Made by a program: the position numbers and the translations under genes. A stretch of DNA of 15,081 nucleotides from positions 5,693 to 20,773 of the forward strand of contig JADGJH010000335.1 of the NCBI GenBank assembly GCA_027596945.1. Reading direction: 5' to 3'. This document shows positions 1 through 9,100 of the stretch, piece after piece. Numbering within the stretch: the first letter of the stretch is position 1; each line of letters starts with the position of its first letter. The notes beneath the pieces are model-generated. The model saw nothing but the letters and a program-made list of their open reading frames with translations, did not search any database and had not been told where the DNA came from. This DNA is from Physocladia obscura. Its lineage: Eukaryota > Chytridiomycota > Chytridiomycetes > Chytridiales > Chytriomycetaceae.

Positions 1-32
1 AGAAAAAAAAACGATAACCATAACAAAAACAG

Positions 33-1282
33 ACGACTTTGCTTCGTTTCCGCGCATTACATACTTTAATGGCCACCGTGGATGTAACGAAAACATGCAC
101 GGCGTCATGACCCGCCTGAAACTGAACTTCAATGTTCTCAATCCGCGGAAAATCACACGATACGGCATGCGACATGTAGACGGACAGACGCTCATTAATT
201 TCGGATACATTGCCACACTTTGTAACGCATCAGATGTTATTATTATTGCCGACACACTTCCAGATGCGCGTGGTATACTATTATCGCTTGTCGATCCTGA
301 CGAATCAAAACGATGCAAATCGAACATTGTCGTTGAGCTAACAAATCGATTCAATTGGATTGTAGACGCGCAAAAAGATTATAACGAATTAATGCTCCAG
401 CTTGTTGAAAATCCACCCGAGAATTTATATTGGACGGCAAACAACCCATTTGAAGAAGTGTATTTTAAGATGAGGGTTGGAAAAGCGCCGCCGTTCAAAC
501 TCCTGCGTTCTCTTGGAGTCTGGGACGTTGATCCTTTCGATAACTCTGCCGGCATTACATCTGTTGCATCGAAAGGGAAATTCGGGCGCGTGAAGATTCC
601 AGACCAGATAAATTCTCTCACAATCATCCGAGATGAAACAAGAAACAATCAGCACCCAAAAGTCGAGCTTTTATTTCGATTGTACGGAATATACGACAAA
701 GTAGTCCGTCTTCCTAAACACTATGGTGGCCCATCTATCTTATATAGATATAAAGGTCTGATTGAATTCCCGTATCAAGTCAGTGTTATGAAATTTTACG
801 AAAATATTGCACATGGTGTTCCGCAAGTACTTCCAACTCCACGGCTTTTGCATGCGATTGTGAAAGATGCAAAACTTCATCATTATTTTTCTGGTTGGAT
901 TGACAAACTTGAAGAGACGGCCATTTATGTTGCCAATCCAGAGAAGCATGCTGCCATGCAGATGAAAGGTGATTTTTTAAAAAAGGAGGTTTGGGAAGAT
1001 GCACCACGGCTTCGTGGAATCAAAAGACTTGATAAACCGTATCGGGCAGCGTGGGCTGAACTCTGTGACTTTTACCGAAAAGAATTTGAACCGTTTGTTT
1101 ATTACTTTGATTCGTTCGATGAGTTGAAGCAAATGATGGCGGTACCGTTTGAGGCATTTGACTATAAGAATGTGAGAAAAAAAGGGCCTCAGTTTTATGA
1201 ACAAATAAGAAACGAAAGTATGGCGACTTGGAAAGATTTATTTAATGTTATGGGTTACGGTAAATTGTTAGATAAAAAGTAG
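33..1282 (+). CDS. Putative GT-B-like glycosyltransferase, paralogue A (5'-partial, last exon)
   Basis: I read this as the last exon of a gene whose earlier exons lie left of the window. The frame is open upstream of the ATG at 95, and the residues before it (PRITYFNGHRGCNEN) match the paralogue at 1316-3561, so 95 is not the true start. An intron probably ends at the AG at 31-32, the same site and phase (phase 1) as in the paralogue. The visible 415 aa carry motifs shared by both copies: NGHRGCNEN, SDVIIIADTLPDARG, FWTQ/YWTANNPFEE, a YGGP block, FPYQVSVMKFYENIAHGVPQ, and a C-terminal CDFYRKEFEPFVY block. The E..AHG.PQ segment resembles the donor-side region of GT-B glycosyltransferases, but that is only a resemblance. 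I recognise no characterised member. No intron interrupts this exon, whereas the paralogue has three over the same stretch. Confidence 0.8.
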
Positions 1283-1315
1283 TAATGAAATATAAATATA
1301 TAGATTTATTTTTTG
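1283..1315. other. 33-bp gap between two convergent stop codons
   Basis: The stop of the left paralogue (TAG, 1280-1282) and the stop of the right, opposite-strand paralogue (TAG read on minus, 1316-1318) are separated by 33 AT-rich bases. There is no room for two separate 3' untranslated regions, so the two transcripts almost certainly overlap at their 3' ends or even run antisense into each other's coding sequence. An AATAAA-like signal can be read on the minus strand from the ttatt-rich bases near 1305-1312. Confidence 0.7.
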
Positions 1316-3561
1316 CTAACTTTTAATTGTGACGTTATAATAACCTATTCGGTGAAACATACTTACCCATTCATCGATACTTTGCCGTTTGATATTTGCA
1401 TAAAATTTCGGACCTTCAACTCTAACGTTTTTATAGTCAAAATCTTCCACCTGCGTATTCACCAAATCTCCAAGCTCTCTCCACGAATCGAAAAAGTATA
1501 CAAAAGGCTCGAACTCTTTGCGATAGAAATCGCATAATTCAGTCCACTTTGCTTCATGGTTTTTCAGGTCTTTCCCAGCATTTATCTTTTCCTGATTCTT
1601 TTTAGCTACAAAAACTAGCCTTTCAGACCGATCTCCATATGCTGCGCGGCGAAAAACTGGGCCTGGTTGATTCAGACCAGTATTTGACTTTTTTGGTTTT
1701 GATTTGCTTCTTGCATCTTGTTTTGCTTTTTTTGCAGCATTTCTTTGGTTTATGTACAATATTGGATTGTCGACAAATCCTTGTATTTCTTCAAGCTTGT
1801 CCAGCCATGTTGAAAAATAGTGATGATTGTTTGTCTGTGTGCAAAATCGCGTGAAAACAACGTGTTTGTTTTGTTATAAATACTAGAGAAAATTAGTGAA
1901 GAATTATTCAAAACCTTGACAATAGATCTTAAAAATCTTGGTGTTGGCAGAACTTGTGGAACACCGTGTGCGATGTTCTCATAAAACTTCATCACGCTTA
2001 TTTGATATGGAAACAGAATCACTGCCTTGTAGCTCAAAAGATTAACTGGACCGCCATACTTTTTGGGAAGTTTGATTATCGGAAAGCAATAATAATCGAC
2101 TAAATCATCAACAATTGGCCGTTTTACGTTTTCTTCATTGTGAATAATTGCAATTGAGTTTCGCACGACTTCAGGCTGGAAGGAAGAATGAAACGAACGC
2201 GAATTTATCAATTGAGAAGAAAAGAAAAAAACTTACTGAGTAAGGAACTAAACAAACAGTTCCATTTTCAGTGGTGATATTGTGCATTGGAGTATAGGAA
2301 ATACCGGAACGAGCATCAACATTCCAAGCACCAAGCGACCTGACCAAAGTCACATTTGTAGTAACTCCAACTCTGGCATGCATGAACTGTTCTTCAAATG
2401 GATTGTTTTGCGTCCAAAACAAGTTTTTTGGCGGATTTTTAAAAATTTTTTCCAACATTGTATTGTATTTATCCGAATCAATCACGTTCCAATCGTATCG
2501 GTTTGTCATTTCAATAATTATTGATGATTTACATCGCTTTGATTCGTTGGGATGTGACAAAGACAATAAAACTCCTCGTGCGTCGGGAACAGTGTCTGCG
2601 ATAACAATAACGTCGCTTTTTGTACAAATTGATGATATATAACCGGATTCAATTAACTCAACAGCATCCTCTTCCGTCATACCTATATGTCATTTTTAAA
2701 ATAATTATAATTTGTAGGTATCATACAAACCATATCGAGAAATATTTCGAGGGTTGACAACTTTGAAATTTAGATGTAGTTTTGACAAAACGGCATGCAG
2801 ATTTTCATTACATCCACGATGTCCATTCACGTATGTGATTCGAGGATACATCGAATATGAGTCTGAAATATTTTGATTTAAAACCAAAAATAACGAAAAA
2901 TGAATGTAAAAACGACACTAAACTCACCGCGATTTTTCCATGGTTCAATAACAGCCGCCGAAAAGCTCCCTTTGAGCTTTGAACTTTTCGACCGCTTTCT
3001 TTTTATTGTTTTTGAATTCTTGTTACTGCTCTGTTTTATAGCAGGATCTCTTTCCTGAATTTTGATATCATTATTCTCATTTGCAGGAGCCTCAGGAATA
3101 TGAGCATGGCCAGGTGAAGGTTTCCCATTCTTATTGTTGATTACATCAATTACTGATAAATCAAACTCAGCGCGGCGATTTTCCTTATCGCCCATCTTGA
3201 GCATCACTTCAAACTCGCTTTCATTGCTATTGAAAAAGTACATTGGGTACATGGATGTGACATTTCCTTAAGGAAAAAACAGTCAGACAAAAACGCAACA
3301 GATCCAATAGAATACAAAAGAACCAGCTATGATCACTATAAACCAACCAAAAGCAGGTGGCAAAAATGCTGCGCACGATGGTCGTGGTAACGTATACTTT
3401 TGAATATAGTGTAGCCGCCGCATTTCATGCGAATACTTCGAAATCATGATTATAGTGCTATATAATGCACCAACAACTGCCAGAGCAAACGAAGCGCGGG
3501 CGATGCTTTTCAGCAACTTTGAGATTCGGCGGTTACCAACGTTTGCGGTAATCAGAGCCAT
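1316..3561 (-). CDS. Putative membrane-anchored GT-B-like glycosyltransferase, paralogue B (complete)
   Basis: Six exons are read on the minus strand: 3561-3324, 3266-2928, 2862-2731, 2682-2237, 2175-1915 and 1834-1316, giving 644 aa. Introns are 57, 65, 48, 61 and 80 nt. Four of the five boundaries are fixed by collinearity with paralogue A. The first (weak donor GTTCTT, branch-like CTGAC) is chosen only because it keeps the frame and removes two stops. The start ATG has G at -3 and +4, with an in-frame stop just upstream. The N terminus has a hydrophobic segment at about residues 22-40 and a second at about 62-80, then an NVT sequon, a low-complexity linker with a Lys/Arg/Ser run, and the conserved domain from about residue 193. 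This suits a Golgi or ER membrane enzyme, but substrate and reaction are unknown. A Lys-rich insert near residues 495-545 is replaced by different, shorter sequence in paralogue A. Confidence 0.8.
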
Positions 3562-4206
3562 GTCGTCACGCTATCGCGGCGATTCCTTTATAGCCAGAGG
3601 ATTGTCGATTGAATTGGAAAAACTATTTGATCGATTCGATTCGCTCTTGACGCTTCTCTGGATGTCCCAATAACGATCTGCGAATAACTCAAATTGAGAA
3701 CAAAAAAAAAATTAATTGGACAATTGAAACTGAAAATAATAACTTTAACGACCATCAACGGCGATTCAGTTCGTATTTAAGATTGGAGTATAGCTAGTCT
3801 TTTTATGCTGTAGTTCAAATTCTCTAAGGGTATTAAAACAACTGGCAAATGTGATTAAAGAATGCGAGCTTCAAACAATCTTGTCCCTAAAACGCATCTC
3901 ATAAATGCTGCTCTTGGTAAGCTATTTCCTGAATTTCCAGACGATTAAAAGGCCGTGCTCAAGAGACAATTTGGGAAACTCATCTTTGAATTCCGAGATT
4001 AGAAGGGTTTTTATGAAGGTTATTCTGTCTGTTAAGCACTGTATTCGGGTACCTGACGCTATAGCCATTTATGACTACCTCTCCGATTTTACAGAAAACG
4101 ATTCCCAAATATTAAGCAACAACTTTTTGAACTGAGTATATATTAGTGATAAAAATGAGATTTTGTGGATTGTTGAATTCTTCGTCTTTAAGAAAAACAA
4201 ATAAGA
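3562..4206. other. Divergent intergenic region, no convincing gene
   Basis: These 645 bases lie between the start codons of the minus-strand membrane protein and the plus-strand SDR gene, so they should hold both promoters. A TATATA run at about 4137-4142 lies roughly 65 nt upstream of the SDR start and could be a TATA-like element. A 76-codon plus-strand frame at 3905-4135 shows no recognisable motif. The minus frame upstream of 3561 is open for about 30 codons before a TAG, with no ATG, and is Ser/Asn rich. I see no RNA gene here. Confidence 0.5.
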
Positions 4207-5809
4207 ATGGTTCGTGTTCTCGTGCTTGGCGGCGTTGGCTTTGTGGGGCGCCATGTGGTTGCGCACCTGCTGACAATCGCCTCCGTCTCCGCAATCCGCG
4301 TTGCCGACAAAGCGCTCCCAGCAACGGCGTATCTCAATGCCAAGCACAAGGACGCGTTTGCCGATCCCAAAGTCGAATTTATGCAGGCTAATTTGGCCAA
4401 TCAAGGTGCGACGATCAGATCCCGTCGATCGCTTTTCCGCCAATTCCTGAAATATTTAATACCGCGTGTGTCACGTGATTGCTCATTCCAAAAACAGCTT
4501 CGTTGACAAAGGTTTTCACGCGCGCCGACGGCCAAGAGTTCGATTACGTCTTTCAACTAGCCAGCGAAAGTAAATATTCGCTTGCCGATGATGTGAGTGC
4601 TTTTGTTCTTCGATAAAAAGATGTTTTTTGCTTCATAAAAAAATATATATTGTAATAATAGGTCTATGAGGAACGGATCGCGGCTCTTTGGACTCTTATC
4701 GGAAAAGAAGCAGCGAGCCGCAAGGTCAAAGGTTTTGCCGTTCTGAGTACTGCCCAAGTATATGCATATGACAAAGTTAAACACTTTATTTTTTATTTTT
4801 TTGTTCAGCATAGAAAGAGACGTATGGAAGTTTAATATTTGATTTTCGCGAAATGTTAGAAACCAGCTGATGAATCGTCAAAGCTCAAACCATGGACAAA
4901 CAATGCGAAATTTAAACTGAAGGCTGAAGAGAATTTACGCGCAATTGATGGGCTCAATTTAGTTGTATTTCGCGTGGCTGCCTTATACGGTGTTGGCGAT
5001 GTTTCGAATATCAGTTTGGATTGTTCCTTTTTTTTTTTTTTTCATTATTACGCTGAGCCCAAAATTTTGTTTTTGTTTTTTAATTCACAGCTCCAAGAAT
5101 TATAATGGGTGCAGTCTATCGTCAGCTGAAAGAAGAAATGAAACTACTTTGGACAAAAGATTTGAAAATCAATACTGTACATGTTACTGACGTTGCTCGA
5201 GCTCTTTGGTCCGCGACTGTTACTGAAGCAGACGGCGGACTGAGAAAAAGTCCAATTGCACCCAAAGGGGAAGTATACAATTTGTGTGATAAAAGTGACA
5301 GTGGTAAGAGTTTTGATTAATCAAATCAACAAAACAAAAACAAAATATTGCACCCGTTTTTAATTGTTCTTTCCTGGTATCTTTGAAACTCCAGACCAAG
5401 GATCAATCAACGAAGTTATCAAATCAATTTTTGGAATCGAAACGGGGTTTTCTGGAACAATCATCAGCCAGTTTGCGAAATTGAATCTCAAGTCAATCAC
5501 GGAAGATGTCAATGAAAAGCATTTGGAACCATGGGCGCAGTTGTGCAAGGATGGTGGGATTTTAAGCACTCCGCTTACACCATACCTTGATGAAGAATTG
5601 TTGCGCGATAATGCATTGAATGTCGATGGGAGCTTGGTTAGGATGCATTTTTTTTTTCTTTCTTCTCAATGATAGCATGTGCAATTTAATAGATTGAAAA
5701 AACGTTCGGGTTCGAGTATTTAGTGCCAAAGTTTAACGAAGAGAAGGTGCGCGAAACTATTGCTGATTTCGAAGCAATCGGCGTCTGGCCGAAAGGAACT
5801 ATGAAATAA
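4207..5809 (+). CDS. Atypical extended SDR / NAD-dependent epimerase-like protein
   Basis: Seven exons give 377 aa: 4207-4405, 4498-4592, 4662-4775, 4860-5013, 5091-5303, 5395-5636 and 5693-5809. The six introns are 92, 69, 84, 77, 91 and 56 nt and every junction keeps the frame. The start ATG has A at -3 and G at +4. The N terminus is a Rossmann fold with GGVGFVG at residues 8-14 (extended-SDR GxxGxxG) and an acidic residue, D34, after the second strand, which suggests NAD(H). LSTAQVY (about 126-132) matches the SDR active-site strand. Where the catalytic YxxxK should follow, the sequence reads AKFKLKAEENL (about 152-162), with no Tyr. FRVAALYGVGD, NTVHVTDVARALW and EVYNLCDK follow as in NAD-epimerase homologues. 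It resembles an uncharacterised eukaryotic epimerase/dehydratase family with a C-terminal PWAQLCKDGG-type region. The substrate is unknown and classical sugar epimerase activity is doubtful. Confidence 0.88.
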
Positions 5810-6173
5810 TCTCTCAATGTTTTCCTCAAATCTCCCATTTTCACTGTTTTTTTTGCTTGCTTTTTTTTTTTTCTTTTTCTTTTATTTTTGGATATAAGGA
5901 AAAACGTTTATCAAATTTCGTTTTGGTTATCAAATTCATATTCTGATTTATAAAACCTGACAGCGAAACAATTTTTTACCTGACCTTACACACCAGAAAT
6001 CGTGCCATAACAATATTCCACATTGTTGATTAAGTGCAGCAGTATTCAAAAACATGGTCGAACAGCGGAAAGAATCAAACTTTATTTCACACACATAGAA
6101 AACAAAAATGCATTGTTTTTGCAACGAAATAACAGCTAGTAGCAAGAGTATTGATACTGAATGAATCATAACT
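5810..6173. other. Convergent intergenic region with 3' ends of SDR and TIR-LRR genes
   Basis: These 364 bases separate two convergent stop codons. The left part is dominated by T tracts (about 5847-5887), typical of a 3' untranslated region. A tttatt at 6081-6086 reads AATAAA on the minus strand about 90 nt beyond the TIR-LRR stop and is a candidate polyadenylation signal. Short open frames here have no recognisable content. Confidence 0.5.
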
Positions 6174-9100
6174 TTATGTACTTTCTGAGTATTCAAATAC
6201 TTTTTCGACACTCTCCTCATCTCCAGTCAGATAAATTTCATATTTTTCTAACTTTTCCGAAAACTCTTTTGAGAAGTCAGATGTAAACGAATTGCCTATT
6301 TTTTGACCGTTTGCAAAACATATAAACAATTGAAGGCAAACCAAAATAATAATAGAATACAAACCTGCTAAATAAATACAGTAATCTATAGAGTTTGAGT
6401 TCAAATTAGTCTCAGCAAACGAGGAAATAGTCTTCACTCCTTCATCAGTGATTTTGTTTTTCTCCAGATTCAATATAAAGTGAGCGCTTGGGTTTGAAAT
6501 AGCCTCACAAACAGATCCAACAATTTTGTCATCCAAGCCACAATCGTCAAATCCAATCTCAATCTCATTGAGCAAGTGAAGAAGTTGAATCATCTCGACA
6601 GCTGCATCATTCCCAATTTTGGAACAGCCTGTGAAAGCAAGGTTAAGCAAACCCTTTGGAACAGTATCATCGTCATCTTCACTATCTTCTGAACTACTCT
6701 GATTGGCAGATTTTTCGGAATTTCCGTCCGAGTTGTCTTTCGTTGCATCTTTTTGATCTGAAGAATTATCTTCCTTTACATCTTCTTCATCTGAATTATC
6801 TTCCTTTGCATCTTCTTCATCTGAATTATCTTCATTGGAAGCTTCTTCGTCGACACTTTCCTTGGAATTATCTCCATCAGCACCCTCCTTGTTTGCTTCG
6901 TCCTGATCAGTCCCTTTCTCATCCACGTTTTCAGTATCATCGACTGCCTTTTCCTTTTGTTTCGCTTCTGCCGCAAAATTCGCAGCAGCAACAATAACAG
7001 GCCCCATGGCTTTTAACAAGCCTCCGCTTAAGCTAAGGTTGTTCTCAAACCACAAATATTCAATTCCAGCACTAAACAAGTCTTTATGCTGATCAAATAA
7101 GGCGCAAAGCTCAGCACCGCCTTCAATTTCGTTATCTTCCAACATCAATGATCTGAGGGTTTTTCGTTCACCTGATTGGCTTTCAAGAATGATTTTGGCA
7201 CCAGTGTCACGAATCTGGCATTTTTCGAGCCAAAGATCTTTGACGGCACAAACACCGTTCTTGAGCGCATCAGCAATGGATTCCAGTCCATTGGGTCCAC
7301 TCAGTGAGTTAGTAAGTACTATTTCCGTCAGAGTTGAGTTTGCAAACAGACTCTGACCAAGTGCAGTAATTCCTGCAACATTAAATTCGTTTTCAGAAAT
7401 ATCCAAGTATTCGATGTTTTTGTTTGATGTGAGTGCACCAGACAAAAGAATCAGTTCATCGTCAGTCATATTTGTCCCTGTAACAAAAAAATGTTTGCAA
7501 AAGCCACTGAAAAAAAAACGAACGAAAACCCTTCCAGAGACTTACGTCCAAAAGTCGCGTATTCCAGAGCACAATCAGGAAGTGACTTGATTGCGTCTGC
7601 GATTGCTTCAAACGCCGAACCAATCGGATTTTCTTAGGAAAAAAAAAGAAAAGTTAAGAAAAAGAAAAGTTAAGAAAAAGGAAACAAAGAAATAGCAAGA
7701 ATAAAAAAAAACTGTTATAACCAGAAAGATCAATATCTGTTAGGTTGGTAGCGTTTTTGATGAAATTTTTGAACGCAGTTGCAGAAGTAGGACCAATTGA
7801 ATTCGAAGCCAACGTAATACTTGTTAAGAATTTGTTATCTGCTTTAAATGCATTCAAAACATCTTTAATTCCATCCGCGCCAATTTCATTATTTTGAAGA
7901 TTCAACTCAGCTACCGCGAAATCAGTGATCTCAGCCAACGATTCTGCGAAAATATACATGTCTTCGTCGTCCAAACTGAGATCAGAAAGATAGAGTGTGC
8001 GTAAAACATTGGCATTACGTTCACCATTTTCATCAGCAAGTTCAAGGTCGATCTCTTTTTGGGTCTTCGATTTTGCACATTTTACCATTGCTTTGCAAAA
8101 TGGATCCATCCACTCAGCAACTTGCTTTTTCTTGGATGCAACTTTTTTTTTATTTTTTTTATCTGTTGCAGAACCGTCTTTTGCAAGCTTCGACTTCTTT
8201 CCGGTCGCCGTTGATCGAGTGCCGGTTCCGATAAGCGAAACGGAAACAATTGTCAAAGAATCATTCAGGCATTGTATCGCAGCGTTAGCCAAGATTTCAG
8301 GAAGAGAAATCTCTTTCAAATTTGGTAAAGCGCTGAGGAATGCTCCAAATTTGGAAATAGTACTTTCAAATGCCGAATCGTTTTCTTTTTCATTGATGAA
8401 CTTTGTGATAAACAACTTCTCCAAGAAAGGTTTTCCAATTGCCCACACGTCCACCAAAATATTCAATCCCAGGGAATCAATTGTATTGAATGTGACTGAA
8501 GCAACGGATTTTCCACTCAAAAACGGCATGGGATCAAATGCTGACCCAATAAGCACTTTTTTCAAACCGGTGTGATCTCGAATCGCTTCAAAAAGTCCTG
8601 GAACATCTGTTACGTCATTATAACTTAGATCCAATGTCTGAATATTTGTGTTAGATTTGAGTGCACTTGTGAAATCGGACCAAACACTTTTATCAGTGAT
8701 GCGTGAGTTTTTCAAATCCAGTTCAGAAAAAAAGGAAAAATTCCCTGTGATGCCTTTACAAATTATGTTCATTGAGTTGCGAGACATTTCCGGTGTATCT
8801 AAATGAAACTCCGTTAACATTGCAAAAACCTTAAAAAATAAAAAAAACCTTTAAATGTCAATTTCAAACTTTCAAGATGCTGCCTGTATTTTAAAATTCC
8901 TTCCTTTCCCTCGGCTTCATAGCCAAAGAGCTCCTTCAAATCGTTCGATGTGAGAAAATCAATGAAATAATTCTTGCTTTCGAATGGAATACCCGAAAAG
9001 TATTTACTATCAGAGAAGTATTTGAAAAAACTGGCTTCAGTATGGCATTGCTTAGCAACAGCCCCAGATTTCACGGGAATATATGTAGTGAGTGCCTTCA

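Noticed and set aside
3267..3294. A 28-nt intron in paralogue B
   Set aside because: It would remove the two stops but shifts the frame, and it is shorter than any other intron here. The 57-nt choice keeps the frame.
4075..4443. 122-codon minus-strand frame
   Set aside because: It overlaps the first SDR exon, which has a clear Rossmann motif on the plus strand. No motif is seen on minus.
6656..6997. 113-codon plus-strand frame rich in Leu and His
   Set aside because: It is the antisense reading of the acidic repeat. The periodic Leu/His composition comes from the 30-bp repeat.
7997..8575. 192-codon plus-strand open frame
   Set aside because: It is the shadow of the LRR exon of the TIR-LRR gene. 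The minus strand carries the repeat pattern and matched splice sites.
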